Positions 42,064 to 52,083 of a stretch of DNA of 64,000 nucleotides are shown in pieces. Under the pieces are notes generated by a model. It did no database searches, was not told where the DNA came from, and saw nothing but the letters and a program-made list of their open reading frames with translations. Every line of letters begins with the position of its first letter. The stretch's first letter is position 1. Both the position numbers and the translations under genes were made by a program. This DNA is from Olsenella uli DSM 7084 (lineage in GTDB: Bacteria; Actinomycetota; Coriobacteriia; Coriobacteriales; Atopobiaceae), in the NCBI RefSeq assembly GCF_000143845.1, contig NC_014363.1, positions 1,969,186-2,033,185 on the forward strand, read 5' to 3'.

Positions 42064-42072
42064 GCTTTGCCA

Positions 42073-42159
42073 TGGTGCGGGCGAAAGGACTTGAACCTTC
42101 ATGAGATTGCTCTCATACGGACCTGAACCGTACGCGTCTGCCAATTCCGCCACGCCCGC
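42073..42159 (-). tRNA. tRNA-Leu(CAG)
   Basis: Acceptor arms GCGGGCG and CGCCCGC, class II variable arm, T-loop GGTTCAAGTCC, anticodon CAG (complement of 42123-42125), encoded CCA. Reads CUG. Confidence 0.96.
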
Positions 42160-42247
42160 GTGAGTCGAGATTCTACTACTACCCAAATCTGGTTGGCAAC
42201 AGATTTTTCCCACCTCGCCTCGCCTTTGTCGCAAGGGAAGCTAAAAT

Positions 42248-44086
42248 GTGCGATACAGGCTCGCTCTTGCCCCCAACACCGCCAAACCGACGAACGAGGT
42301 CAGAGCCGTGAGGGACCCATCGACCACACAGGCACAGCCCATACGACAGACTCGGCCGAACGAGCAGCTGCTCTTGGGCCGTTACCGCGTCATGTCCTCA
42401 TGCGGAACGGGAGGCTTCGGCACGGTTCTGACCTGTTGGGACACCAGGCTCCAGCGTCGGGTCGCCATCAAGCGCATGCCACTCGCAATACGGGGCGTGT
42501 ACAGCGGCGGGGCAGCGACCATGAGCGAAGCCCTTGCCGAGGCACGGACCTCGAGCATGCTCGCGCATCCCAACATCGTCACCATGTTTGACTTCGAGAA
42601 CGACCACGACTACGCGTACCTGGTCATGGAGTACGTCGACGGCATGACGCTTACCGAGCTGCTCTCCCGCGTCGAGGGGGGCACCCTCACCGCCGACGAG
42701 TGTGCCTACATGGTTCGATCGCTCTGCGACGCCTTGGCGTTCGCCCACGAGAACGGCGTGCTGCACCTGGACATAAAGCCGTCGAACATCATGTTCGACC
42801 GTTCGGGTGCGGTCAAGCTCTGCGACTTCGGCATGGCGACGCTCGCCTCGGCCACGGGCTATGGGGACGCGCGGGGGGGCACCATCGGCTACATGCCCCC
42901 CGAACAGATCGAAGGCGGCCTGGTCGACGAGAGAAGCGACGTGTTCGCGCTCGCCGTCGTCGCCTGGTACGCACTGACGGGCGATAACCCCTTTGCAGCA
43001 GGGACGGCTGAGGAGTCCCTGGCAAAGATCGAGCGGGGGGCCCGGCGCAAGCCCTCGAAGGCGAACCCGTCCCTTGCGGGCATGGCCGAGGAGGTCCTGC
43101 TGCAGTCGGTCTCGGCCAGCCCCTCCGGGCGCCTGCCCTCTGTGGACGCGTTCTCGAATGAGCTGGTCTTTGGTCTGGGGGATGCGGATGAGGGGGCGTC
43201 GTCGATCAGGGGCCTCCTCGAGCAGACGACGGACGACGAGGGCGACGGGATGGCCGAGAGGGACCTGCGCGCCCTGCCCGTGGCCTACCGCTATCCCTGG
43301 CTCTCGGGCTGCGTGGCGCGCATGGGGGCGGCGGCGGGCAGCGTTCTCGTAGCCTACCAGGCCCTCCCCTTCGCCTTGGGCGATGGCCCACAGACCACCC
43401 TGATGGGATGCGCGCTCGTCGCGGCATGCGCCGCCGCATGGACCCCCCTGGGAAGCATACTCGCCATGGCGGCATGCGTCTGTGCCCTTGCGAACGGTGC
43501 GCAAGACGCTACGGAAGTCCTGCTCCCAACGGCCCTGGGCGCAGCGACGCTCGCGTGGTGGATCGCAATCGGCAGGTCAGAGCGACTCGCAGCCACCGCG
43601 CTGCTGGCGCCCGCGGTGCTGGTGTGCCCCGGTGCGGGGGCGGGACTGGCCGCCATGGCCCTCACTCCCCTGCGCGCCGCCTTCACGTCGGTGCTTGCGT
43701 ACCTCTTCGCCCTGCTGTTCAGGGCTTGCCTGGCCTCGGGCTTCGCTGCGGGGCCCGTTGCGCAGGACCTCCTCGGCCAGCTGGTCACCACAGGCACGTG
43801 GGTCGCCATCGCGGGAGTCGCGGCTGCGGCGGGGGCAGCGGGGGCGATTGACCGCTGGAGGGGCACGGTCGCGTCGGGAATCGCGGGACAGATCCTGGGG
43901 CTCGTGGTGCTCGTGGCAGCGCAGGTCGTGGCGGTGCGAGTGGAGAATGGCGGCATATGGGCAGCTCCAAAGTGGAGTGCCGTTGCGATTGAGGTACTCT
44001 TGACTGTACTTTTGTGCCTGGCAACCCACCTGAGGGGCCCTCGAGGCGAGGGCGAGGAGGTTGAGGACATACATGAACTTGCTTAG
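42248..44086 (+). CDS. Serine/threonine protein kinase with polytopic membrane C-terminus
   Basis: 612 residues from GTG 42248 (AAGGGAAG upstream); GTG 42308 is an alternative start. Kinase domain about 45-300: glycine loop SCGTGGFGTV, VAIKRM, the catalytic loop HLDIKPSNIMFD (HLD rather than HRD), CDFGMAT and the APE-region substitute YMPPEQIEGG. The rest, about 360-600, is Ala-rich and strongly hydrophobic with roughly eight membrane segments and no PASTA or other extracellular domain. It takes the pknA-like first slot of a Ser/Thr phosphorylation operon with FhaA, FhaB, phosphatase and PknB. Its 3' end overlaps fhaA by 14 bases. Confidence 0.88.
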   Translation: MRYRLALAPNTAKPTNEVRAVRDPSTTQAQPIRQTRPNEQLLLGRYRVMSSCGTGGFGTVLTCWDTRLQRRVAIKRMPLAIRGVYSGGAATMSEALAEARTSSMLAHPNIVTMFDFENDHDYAYLVMEYVDGMTLTELLSRVEGGTLTADECAYMVRSLCDALAFAHENGVLHLDIKPSNIMFDRSGAVKLCDFGMATLASATGYGDARGGTIGYMPPEQIEGGLVDERSDVFALAVVAWYALTGDNPFAAGTAEESLAKIERGARRKPSKANPSLAGMAEEVLLQSVSASPSGRLPSVDAFSNELVFGLGDADEGASSIRGLLEQTTDDEGDGMAERDLRALPVAYRYPWLSGCVARMGAAAGSVLVAYQALPFALGDGPQTTLMGCALVAACAAAWTPLGSILAMAACVCALANGAQDATEVLLPTALGAATLAWWIAIGRSERLAATALLAPAVLVCPGAGAGLAAMALTPLRAAFTSVLAYLFALLFRACLASGFAAGPVAQDLLGQLVTTGTWVAIAGVAAAAGAAGAIDRWRGTVASGIAGQILGLVVLVAAQVVAVRVENGGIWAAPKWSAVAIEVLLTVLLCLATHLRGPRGEGEEVEDIHELA

Positions 44087-45215
44087 GACGTTCGAGAGTC
44101 GCGTAAGCGACGCCTTTGGCGGGGCGCCGCAGGGCTACACCGCCCCGTTCTCGTTCAGGAAGCTTGCCAAGAAGGCCGCCCGTGAACTCGAGGCCGAAAC
44201 GTACGAGATCGATGGCATCGACACCGCACCGGCCCTGTACACCATCCTCGTCTCGAGCGCAGACGACGTGGCCATGAGGCCCCTGTACGCCCAGCTCACC
44301 CAGGAGATAACCGCCTTCGTCGAGGCGCAGGCGCAGTCCAGGAGCTACGTCTTCGTCGGTAAGCCCCTTGCACGCTTCATGGTCGACCCCTCGCTCAGGA
44401 GCGGCAAGTTCGCCGTGTTTGCCGAGAACGTGGACGCGTCCACCCTCGCGCGCCTGCGGGCAGAGGAGGACGCGTTCCTGTCAGGTTCCATGGGTCTGGG
44501 CGGCGCCGCAAAGGCGATGGCGCAAGACGTCGTGGAGGCGCCGCGGCCCGTCGCCGCTGCAGCGCAGGAACAGCCGAGGTCCATCCCCGAGCCCGAAGGG
44601 TCCGCAAAGGGCGAGGGGGCGGCGGCCGGCAGCGGTGACGTCGTGCCTACGCCGAAGGGCCGGGTCTCCGTCGCACGCCATGGCACGCGCCGCAGCGACG
44701 TCGCCGCCATACGCGACGAGACGGCGGCGGGTGAGTTTGCGCCGCTGGTCGGCAACATCTCCTCCGACGCCTCCGCGGGGCTCAACGTCATTCCGGACAG
44801 CGTGCTGGACGGGGTGATGGCGAGCCCTGCCGCCGCGATGGACGTCCCCGCGACCCAGCGCAGGAACGTCCCCCTGGTCAACCCCCAGCGGGCGCAGGCC
44901 CAAGCACAGGTCGCCGTTGAAGCCGATGCGCCGGGCTGCCTGCTGATCGACCACCAGAGCGGACGCACCTACAACGCGAAGGCGCCCTCGACCATCGTGG
45001 GCCGCGAGCGCACCCCGGGCGGCATCGTGCTGCGTGACCCCAACGTCTCGCGGCGGCACGCCGAGCTTAGCTATGACGGGGGCAGCTGGCACCTCAGGGA
45101 CCTGGGGTCCACCAACGGGACCCTCGTGAACGACACGGACGTCGACAGCTGCATCCTGCATGACGGCGACCTCATCACTGTCGGCCTCATGAACCTCGAG
45201 TTCAGGGAGGGCTGA
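44073..45215 (+). CDS. fhaA: FhaA-like protein with DUF3662 and FHA domains
   Basis: 380 residues from ATG 44073 (GAGG six bases upstream). N-terminal DUF3662 domain, about 1-125 (MNLLRTFESRVSDAFGGA ... FVGKPLARFMVDPS), a Pro/Ala-rich flexible middle, and a C-terminal FHA domain, about 290-378, with IVGRERTPGGIVLRDPNVSRRHAELSYD and the GSTNGTLVND loop that binds phosphothreonine. In mycobacteria FhaA binds phosphorylated MviN to control lipid II supply. The operon position is the same here. Confidence 0.93.
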   Translation: MNLLRTFESRVSDAFGGAPQGYTAPFSFRKLAKKAARELEAETYEIDGIDTAPALYTILVSSADDVAMRPLYAQLTQEITAFVEAQAQSRSYVFVGKPLARFMVDPSLRSGKFAVFAENVDASTLARLRAEEDAFLSGSMGLGGAAKAMAQDVVEAPRPVAAAAQEQPRSIPEPEGSAKGEGAAAGSGDVVPTPKGRVSVARHGTRRSDVAAIRDETAAGEFAPLVGNISSDASAGLNVIPDSVLDGVMASPAAAMDVPATQRRNVPLVNPQRAQAQAQVAVEADAPGCLLIDHQSGRTYNAKAPSTIVGRERTPGGIVLRDPNVSRRHAELSYDGGSWHLRDLGSTNGTLVNDTDVDSCILHDGDLITVGLMNLEFREG

Positions 45216-45216
45216 C

Positions 45217-45630
45217 ATGATCGACCTCGTCCTGTTCGCAGGTCGTCTCGTGCTCGTCGTCCTGCTCTACGCCTTCCTCCTCACCGTCGCCAAGACGGGC
45301 ATCGGCTTGGTGCGCGGACAGCGTCGTGATGCCGCCATCTGGTCCGTCGACGTGGAGAAGGGGACCAAGTCCCTGCGGGGCCTGCACGTCGACGTGCTGG
45401 GACCCGTCGTCATCGGACGCGCGCCGTCCTCGGACATCGTGATAGACGAGCCGTTCGTCTCCGCAGCACACGCGCGCTTCACCCTACAGGGCCCGGCACT
45501 CGTCCTCGAGGACCTGGGCTCAACCAACGGGACCCTCGTGAACGGCCACCCCATCGGGCAGCCGGTGACGCTGCGCGACGGGGACGAGATACAGATCGGT
45601 GACGCGATCATGCGTGCGAGCCGCCGATGA
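45217..45630 (+). CDS. fhaB: FhaB-like membrane protein with FHA domain
   Basis: 137 residues: an N-terminal membrane helix (LVLFAGRLVLVVLLYAFLLTVAKTGIGLV) and a C-terminal FHA domain with VIGRAPSSDIVIDEPFVSAAHARF and LEDLGSTNGTLVNGHP. It begins one base after fhaA ends and shares ATGA with the phosphatase gene, so the genes are tightly coupled. In actinobacteria FhaB (FipA) links PknA/PknB signals to division proteins. Confidence 0.93.
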   Translation: MIDLVLFAGRLVLVVLLYAFLLTVAKTGIGLVRGQRRDAAIWSVDVEKGTKSLRGLHVDVLGPVVIGRAPSSDIVIDEPFVSAAHARFTLQGPALVLEDLGSTNGTLVNGHPIGQPVTLRDGDEIQIGDAIMRASRR

Positions 45631-46934
45631 CGGGCATCCCCCTACATAGGACGGACTTCGAGACGATGCTTTCCGGGCACGGTCGCAAGGAGCCCGTCAA
45701 CAGTCCGGGCCATGACACCCTGCCCCTGGAGAGTCGCGAGGGCGGTGACGCCAGGAGCGGGGCCACATCGAGCATCGCCTGGGGTGCGCGCACGGACGTC
45801 GGGCTGGTGCGCGGACACAACGAGGATTCCTTCCTTGTCCAGCCCCCCGTGTTCGCCGTGTGCGACGGAATGGGCGGCCATGCCGCCGGGGAGGTCGCCA
45901 GCAGCATCTCCGTGCAGACCATCGGCGCACGGGCGCCCATTCATGCCGACGACGTGCTGCTGGGCGCCGCCGTGGAAGCCGCCAATGCCGCCGTCATCGA
46001 GGGTGCCGCCCAAGGCCTGGGCAAGCCGGGGATGGGATGCACGGCATCCTGCGTGCACATCGAGGGCAGCAAGGTAGCCGTTGCACACGTAGGTGACTCA
46101 CGCATCTACCTGCTCCACCAAGGGACCCTGGTACGGCTGACTCACGACCACTCCTATGTCGAGGAGCTGGTCGACGCCGGTGAGATCACCGCAGACGAGG
46201 CCCGGGTCCACCCCTCGCGCTCGGTCATTACCCGCGCCCTGGGCTCGGACCCGGACATGTACGCCGATCACTTCACGCTCGACATATCTGCGGGGGATCG
46301 CATCGTCCTCTGTTCCGACGGCCTCTCGTCCATGGTGGAGGACTCAGAAATAGAGGCGATAGCCGTGTCGAGCGCATTGCCTCAGACGGCGGCCGACAAC
46401 CTCGTCGCTGCGGCGCTCGAGGCAGGCGGCCATGACAACGTCACCGTCGTGGTGGTAGACGTCAACGATGACGGACTCGCCGAGGTTCATCGCAGGCAGC
46501 GCAGGCGCTGGCTTTTTGACGCGGGCGTCGTCGGCCTCGTGCTCGCCGCTGCACTCATAGGCGTCAGCGCGGCCTTCGTTAACGCGTCCTGGTATCTGGC
46601 GGACCACAACGGGACCGTCGCCGTCTATCACGGCGTCCAGGGCGACATCCTTGGATTCCAGCTGTCGAGCCTCTCGTCCACGAGCTCCGTCGAGACGAAG
46701 GACCTCCCGACGAGCGTGCAGGACAGCCTGAGGGACGGGTTGCGCGTAGGCAGCGAGGAGGAGGCCCGCGTGACCATAGAGAGCTACCGCGACCAGATCG
46801 ACGCTGACAAGAGCGCCGCCGCAGTAACTGCAGACCGCTCCAAGACCGGAACCGACACCAGCTCCGCCAACCCGGCGACCCCCGAGGGCGAGACGGATGG
46901 CGGCAGGCAGACGACGGGCGAGGGGGGCAGGTAG
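45627..46934 (+). CDS. pstP: PP2C-type serine/threonine phosphatase with membrane anchor
   Basis: 435 residues. PPM metal-site motifs: TDVGLVRGHNEDSF, FAVCDGMGGHAAGE, GMGCTASCV, VAHVGDSRIYLL, ILCSDGLSSM-type VLCSDGLSSMV and GGHDNVTVVVVD. A membrane segment near residue 295-320 (VVGLVLAAALIGVSAAF) places a Ser/Thr-rich tail of about 110 residues outside. An N-terminal extension of about 50 residues precedes the catalytic domain. It should reverse phosphorylation by the two kinases of this operon. Confidence 0.94.
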   Translation: MTGIPLHRTDFETMLSGHGRKEPVNSPGHDTLPLESREGGDARSGATSSIAWGARTDVGLVRGHNEDSFLVQPPVFAVCDGMGGHAAGEVASSISVQTIGARAPIHADDVLLGAAVEAANAAVIEGAAQGLGKPGMGCTASCVHIEGSKVAVAHVGDSRIYLLHQGTLVRLTHDHSYVEELVDAGEITADEARVHPSRSVITRALGSDPDMYADHFTLDISAGDRIVLCSDGLSSMVEDSEIEAIAVSSALPQTAADNLVAAALEAGGHDNVTVVVVDVNDDGLAEVHRRQRRRWLFDAGVVGLVLAAALIGVSAAFVNASWYLADHNGTVAVYHGVQGDILGFQLSSLSSTSSVETKDLPTSVQDSLRDGLRVGSEEEARVTIESYRDQIDADKSAAAVTADRSKTGTDTSSANPATPEGETDGGRQTTGEGGR

Positions 46935-49805
46935 GTGGCCATGCACCAGCCGAACACCAGAAGGAACATCGAGTTAGGCCTGCTCGCCGTGGCAGCGGTG
47001 CCCGTGCTGCTCCTTTACGCCATGTACGTGACGAACATGGCCATCGAGCTGAGCGTGGCGTCGCTTGCGGTGCCCATAGGGCTTTGCGCAGCGTTCGTCG
47101 CGGCACACGTCGCCGTCAGGAAGTTCGCGCCCGGGGCAGACCCGGCCATCTTGCCCATCGTGTTTCTGCTCTCGGGCATCGGGATAGCCTTCGTCACGCG
47201 GCTGGCGCCCAACCTGGCGGTCAGTCAGGTGGTATGGCTGTTTGTCTCGGTAGCGGCCATGGTGGCAACGCTCGTCGCGGTACCCAGCATCGAGACATTG
47301 GGCGAGTACAAGTTCACGATGGGGATAGCCGGCGTGGCGCTGCTGCTGCTGCCCATGTTCGTAGGCACCGAGATAGGCGGATCCAAGCTCTGGATCGTGC
47401 TGGGGCCCCTCTCGTTCCAGCCGGGTGAGGTCGCCAAGATCCTCATCGTCCTGTTCCTTGCCGCCTACCTGGCCGAGAACCGCGAGCTTCTCTCGGCATC
47501 CTCCCGAAGGATCGGGCCGGTGGCCCTGCCCCGACCCCGTATGCTCGCCCCCATGCTCGTCATGTGGGGCATCGCCCTGCTCGTCGTCATCTTCGAGCGT
47601 GACCTGGGCAGCGCCCTCCTGTTCTTCACCTTCTTCGTCATCATGCTCTACGTGTGCACCGGCCGCGTGAGCTACGTGATCGCCTTCTTGGTCCTGCTGT
47701 TGCTGGGCGGGGCCTTCTGCTACACGCTGTTCGGCCATGTCCAGACGCGTGTGCAGATCTGGCTCGACCCGTTTTCCGACCCCTCCAACAAGGGGCTGCA
47801 GATCGTCCAGTCGCTCTACTCGCTTGCGGACGGCAAGCTGACGGGCGCGGGCATCGGGCGCGGCATGCCCACCCTCATCCCCGTCGTCGAATCCGACTTC
47901 ATCTTCTCCGCCATTGGCGAGGAGATGGGCCTCCTGGGAGCCTCGGGCGTGCTCATCTGCTACATCCTCCTCGCCGTGAGGGGCCTTGCCACCGCAGCGC
48001 GAGCCAAGTCCGACGTCTCGGCATTCACCGCCGTCGGCCTGACGGCTGCCATCGTAGTGCAGGCCTTCCTCATCGTCGGTGGCGTGACGAAGCTCCTTCC
48101 GCTCACGGGCGTGACGCTCCCCTTCATGAGCCAGGGCGGCAGCTCCCTGCTCGCCAGCTTCATCATCATCGCACTGCTCCTCAAGACAGGTGACGAGGGT
48201 ACGGGACGCGAGGCCCCCATCCAGACCACGGGCACCGCCGAGCGCGAGACCTACATCCCGGCCGAGGCGGGGGGGCACCGTGCCGCAGTAGTGCGTGGGA
48301 GCCACGCGCGCGGGAGCTTTGGCATGCTCACGCCCGAGTCCGGCGTGCTGGGGCGCGTGGCGCTGGGCAACCGCCTCGTCGCCCTCCTCGGCACCTTCAC
48401 GCTCATGTTCGCCCTACTTGTCGCCAACCTGACCTATATCCAAGTCATCAGGGCCGGCTATTACCAAAACCTGCCAGGCAACAACCACACCATCGCTCGG
48501 ACCTCCTCGATCAAGCGCGGGGCCATCATCACGTCCGATGGGGTCACCTACGCCGAGTCGACCCTCCAGGAGGACGGCAGGTACCAGCGCAGCTACCCTC
48601 AGGGCTCCGTGGCGGCACACACCGTGGGCTATCTTTCCACGCGCTACGGGGCGTCAGGGATCGAGGCCTCGCTCAACGACGTCCTCGTCGGGCATGCCGA
48701 CTACAGCTCCTGGACCAACGCACTGTACTCGCTGGCGGGAACACAGATGCCAGGCTCCTCCGTCGTCCTCACCCTCAACTCCCAGATGCAGAAGGCCGCA
48801 GAGAACGCCCTCGAGGGCTACAGGGGAGCCGTCGCGGTACTTGACCCGACAACCGGAGCCGTGCTCGCAAAGGCATCCAACCCGTCCTTCGACCTGACGA
48901 ACGTAGATGACGCCATGACCTCTGACACCACGGACGGGTCGCTGGTCGATCGCGCGACGCAGACGCTCTACACACCTGGTTCCACCTTCAAGGCCCTCTC
49001 CCTGGCAGCGGCACTCGATTCGGGAACGGCCACACTCGAAAGCAGCTATGACGCACCGGCAAGCATCGATATCGGTGGTGCGGCGGTCACCAACATCGAC
49101 GGGGAGGAGTGGGACTCCCTCACCCTGAAGGAGGCCCTTGCCTACTCCGCGAACACCGTATACGGCCAGCTTGGCACGGAGCTGGGCGCTGACCGGCTCG
49201 TAAGCTATGCGAAGGCCTTTGGCTACGGCAGCAAGCTGGGCCAAGACTTCTCGACCATGGCGTCACTCATGCCCGACCCTTCCGAGATGACCGAGTGGGA
49301 GACCGCATGGGCAGCCATCGGCCAGCCAGTCGGCATGCACGAGAGTCCCGCCGGCCCCCAGACCACGGTCATGCAGAACGCCGTCATGGTGGCCGCGATC
49401 GCCAACAACGGCATCGCCATGAACCCCTACGTCGTGGACCACATCCTCTCCCCCGAGGGCGCGACGACATCCAAGACCCAAGCGAAGTCTCTGGGCCAGG
49501 CAGTCTCGGCGCAGACGGCAGGCCAGGTCAAGGAGGCTATGTTGGCGGTCGTCGAGGGGGGGACCGGAGGCGCCGCGCGCGTGAGCGGCGTCAGGGTCGC
49601 CGGCAAGACGGGCACCGCGGAGACGAGCGGCACGGTCAGCAACTCGCTGTTCGTCGGATTCGCACCCTACGACCAGCCGACGCTCGCCATCTCCGTCTGC
49701 CTCGAGGGTTCGGAGGGCCAGGACGTACACGGGAAGGCGGCGTCGGTCGCGGGCGAGGTGCTGGCGGCCTGCCTGAACGTTCAGGCGCTGGGGGCGGCGT
49801 CGTAG
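46935..49805 (+). CDS. Fusion of a RodA/FtsW-type SEDS polymerase and a class B penicillin-binding protein
   Basis: 956 residues in one uninterrupted frame from GTG 46935 (ATG 46941 also possible). Residues 1 to about 425 form ten membrane segments of a SEDS peptidoglycan glycosyltransferase, with [26 protein letters not shown] (catalytic-type Asp) and [15 protein letters not shown]. After about 50 linker residues comes a new membrane helix (about 478-500, [24 protein letters not shown]) and a transpeptidase with all three active-site motifs: STFK (Ser683), SAN (about 737) and KTGT (about 892). It replaces the separate rodA and pbpA genes of mycobacterial operons. It couples strand polymerisation and crosslinking at the outer membrane face. 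Confidence 0.93.
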   Translation: MAMHQPNTRRNIELGLLAVAAVPVLLLYAMYVTNMAIELSVASLAVPIGLCAAFVAAHVAVRKFAPGADPAILPIVFLLSGIGIAFVTRLAPNLAVSQVVWLFVSVAAMVATLVAVPSIETLGEYKFTMGIAGVALLLLPMFVGTEIGGSKLWIVLGPLSFQPGEVAKILIVLFLAAYLAENRELLSASSRRIGPVALPRPRMLAPMLVMWGIALLVVIFERDLGSALLFFTFFVIMLYVCTGRVSYVIAFLVLLLLGGAFCYTLFGHVQTRVQIWLDPFSDPSNKGLQIVQSLYSLADGKLTGAGIGRGMPTLIPVVESDFIFSAIGEEMGLLGASGVLICYILLAVRGLATAARAKSDVSAFTAVGLTAAIVVQAFLIVGGVTKLLPLTGVTLPFMSQGGSSLLASFIIIALLLKTGDEGTGREAPIQTTGTAERETYIPAEAGGHRAAVVRGSHARGSFGMLTPESGVLGRVALGNRLVALLGTFTLMFALLVANLTYIQVIRAGYYQNLPGNNHTIARTSSIKRGAIITSDGVTYAESTLQEDGRYQRSYPQGSVAAHTVGYLSTRYGASGIEASLNDVLVGHADYSSWTNALYSLAGTQMPGSSVVLTLNSQMQKAAENALEGYRGAVAVLDPTTGAVLAKASNPSFDLTNVDDAMTSDTTDGSLVDRATQTLYTPGSTFKALSLAAALDSGTATLESSYDAPASIDIGGAAVTNIDGEEWDSLTLKEALAYSANTVYGQLGTELGADRLVSYAKAFGYGSKLGQDFSTMASLMPDPSEMTEWETAWAAIGQPVGMHESPAGPQTTVMQNAVMVAAIANNGIAMNPYVVDHILSPEGATTSKTQAKSLGQAVSAQTAGQVKEAMLAVVEGGTGGAARVSGVRVAGKTGTAETSGTVSNSLFVGFAPYDQPTLAISVCLEGSEGQDVHGKAASVAGEVLAACLNVQALGAAS

Positions 49806-49862
49806 GGGCACGCGAGAGAGGCGAGGTCGCGCGGCCAGGTCGCGCTCGGGATAGGAGAGACG

Positions 49863-51854
49863 ATGTCAGAGAGAGTTTTGGGCGGCAGGTACACGGTTCA
49901 GGACAAGATAGGCACGGGTGGCATGGCCATCGTCTATCGCGGCCTGGACAACGTGCTCGGGCGGACCGTGGCCATCAAGACCATGCTGCCACAGTACGCT
50001 GCCGACCCCTCGTTCGCGGCCCGCTTCAAGCAGGAGGCGCAGGCCGCCGCGGCGCTCCAGAGCCCGTACATCGTCTCGGTGTACGACTGGGGCAAAGACG
50101 GGGACACCTACTACATTGCCATGGAGTACCTCCGTGGCACCGACCTCAAGAGCGGCATACGCAAGCACGGCGCCCTCGACGGCAAGAAGGTCGCCCAGAT
50201 CGGCTCCCAGATCGCCCAGGCGCTCTCGGTCGCCCACCGTCACGACATCATCCACCGTGACATCAAGCCGCAGAACATCATGGTCCAGCCGGACGGCAAC
50301 ATCAAGGTGATGGACTTCGGCATCGCCCGTGCGAAGAACAGCCACCTGACGACGGACAACTCCGTGCTGGGAACGGCGCACTACGTCTCCCCCGAGCAGA
50401 CGCAGGGCAAGGAGCTGGGTCCCACGACGGACATCTACTCGCTGGGCATCGTCATGTACGAGGCCGCAACGGGGTCGGTTCCCTTCGACGGCGACGACGC
50501 GATCTCAGTCGCGCTCAAGCAGGTCAACGAGCAGCCGATGCCCCCCAGCCAGCGCAACCCCGCCGTCGACGCCCCGCTCGAGGCCATCATCCTCAAGTGC
50601 ATGCAGAAGGACCCCAGCGACCGCTTCCAGTCGGCCGACGAGCTCTACCATGTCCTGCGCGACTACCTCGCCGGACGTGTCGCCGCCGTCAACAACGCCA
50701 CCGCCATGCTCCCCGTCGCCGCCACGACCCCGGTCGCGACGCCCATCCCGGCAACCACCGGCTCGACCGCGCAGATGGCGGCTGTAGAGCCGCTCAGCCG
50801 CGTCAAGACGCAGACGGCCACCGAGAGGGCGCAGGCGCAGGTCGAGGAGCGCGAGCGGAAGCACCGCCGGCACGTAGTCATCGGCGCCATAGTCGGCGCC
50901 ATAGCGCTCGTTGGCATCATCGTCGGGCTCTTCTCCATCTTTGGCTCCAACAACCAGACGCGGCCGGTCCCCAACCTGCTGAACCTCACCGAGGAGCAGG
51001 CGCTCTCGACAATCGCGGCGGACGACTTCTTCCAGAAGGGCACGGTGAAGTCACAGTACAGCAGCACGGTCGCAAAGGGCCTGGTCATAGACCAGACCCC
51101 GGACCAGGGCACCAACGCCAGCAGGGGCACCCAGATAGACATCGTCGTCTCGAAGGGGGAGGAGCCCGCTGCGCCGGTCACGGTGCCCGACCTCAAGGGC
51201 ATGACGCCGTCGGAGGCAGAGGCAGCCCTCACGAAGGTGGGCCTCAAGGGCCAGGCGGGCGACTCCGTCTATGCCGAGGGGGTCGACGTGGGAACCATCG
51301 CGACCCAGAGCCCCGCGGCCAACAGCTCGGCCAAGGCCGGGGACACCGTCACCTACCAGCTTTCCAAAGGTACCGAGCAGGTCGAGGTCCCAAGCGTCGT
51401 CGGTGACGGGGAGAACGGCGCCACCAGCACGCTTGAGGCCGCAGGCTTTGGCGTCACCACGGAGTACGAGGCGAGCGATAGCGTCGACAAGGGCTACGTC
51501 ATCAGCCAGTCACCCTCATCGGGCACCGCCGACAAGGGATCCACCGTCACCATCAAGGTGTCCACGGGCCCCACCACCATCGACGCGTCCCAGTACGTTG
51601 GCGCAAGCGAGGGCTCTGCCACAAGTGCCCTCCAGAACAAGGGCGTCACGGTCACGGTCGAGTACAAGTCCAGTGGCAGCCACGCTGCTGGTACCGTCAT
51701 AAGCGTCTCGCCCAGCTCCACCAAGAAGGGGGGGTCGGTCACCCTCACGGTCTCCAGCGGGAGCGCGTCAGGCGGCACGGACACTAACGGTGGGGGCTCC
51801 TCCAACAACGGTTCTGGAGGCACGGGGAACAATGGGGGGACGCCGTCGTCATAG
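49863..51854 (+). CDS. pknB: PASTA-domain serine/threonine protein kinase
   Basis: 663 residues. Cytoplasmic kinase domain about 8-275 with IGTGGMAIVYRG, VAIK, HRDIKPQN, MDFGIAR and the activation-loop SVLGTAHYVSPEQ. Then a juxtamembrane linker, one membrane helix (VIGAIVGAIALVGIIVGLFSIFG, about 340-363) and four extracellular PASTA repeats (about 370-645) ending in a Ser/Gly/Asn-rich tail. PASTA domains bind muropeptides or lipid II and adjust cell-wall synthesis. It is the last gene of the fhaA-pstP-SEDS/PBP operon, 57 bases after the fusion gene. Confidence 0.96.
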   Translation: MSERVLGGRYTVQDKIGTGGMAIVYRGLDNVLGRTVAIKTMLPQYAADPSFAARFKQEAQAAAALQSPYIVSVYDWGKDGDTYYIAMEYLRGTDLKSGIRKHGALDGKKVAQIGSQIAQALSVAHRHDIIHRDIKPQNIMVQPDGNIKVMDFGIARAKNSHLTTDNSVLGTAHYVSPEQTQGKELGPTTDIYSLGIVMYEAATGSVPFDGDDAISVALKQVNEQPMPPSQRNPAVDAPLEAIILKCMQKDPSDRFQSADELYHVLRDYLAGRVAAVNNATAMLPVAATTPVATPIPATTGSTAQMAAVEPLSRVKTQTATERAQAQVEERERKHRRHVVIGAIVGAIALVGIIVGLFSIFGSNNQTRPVPNLLNLTEEQALSTIAADDFFQKGTVKSQYSSTVAKGLVIDQTPDQGTNASRGTQIDIVVSKGEEPAAPVTVPDLKGMTPSEAEAALTKVGLKGQAGDSVYAEGVDVGTIATQSPAANSSAKAGDTVTYQLSKGTEQVEVPSVVGDGENGATSTLEAAGFGVTTEYEASDSVDKGYVISQSPSSGTADKGSTVTIKVSTGPTTIDASQYVGASEGSATSALQNKGVTVTVEYKSSGSHAAGTVISVSPSSTKKGGSVTLTVSSGSASGGTDTNGGGSSNNGSGGTGNNGGTPSS

Positions 51855-51908
51855 GGAGGTCGGGCCAAGGTGATCCCCCATGTCATGACATAAGCTCTAG
51901 TAAAGAAG

Positions 51909-51937
51909 GCAGCCCGGGACGCGTATCCCCGGGCTGC
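51909..51937. terminator. Bidirectional terminator between pknB and tRNA-Arg
   Basis: Ten-base arms GCAGCCCGGG and CCCGGGCTGC with a 9-base loop. The minus side continues CTTCTTTAC and the plus side TAGCTTTCT, so it can serve both the pknB operon and the tRNA-Arg gene. Confidence 0.75.
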
Positions 51938-51945
51938 TAGCTTTC

Positions 51946-52021
51946 TGGTGACCCCGATTGGATTCGAACCAACGACACCAGGTTTAGGAAACCTGTGCTC
52001 TATCCCCTGAGCTACGGGGCC
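51946..52021 (-). tRNA. tRNA-Arg(CCT)
   Basis: Acceptor arms GGCCCCG and CGGGGTC (one G-U), anticodon CCT (complement of 51986-51988), T-loop GGTTCGAATCC and encoded CCA at 51946-51948. Reads AGG. Confidence 0.96.
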
Positions 52022-52083
52022 GTGACAACACATTCTAGCATCACTCGAACGCGAGGGGCGTCGGAATTGCCCTCGCTCTGGGA

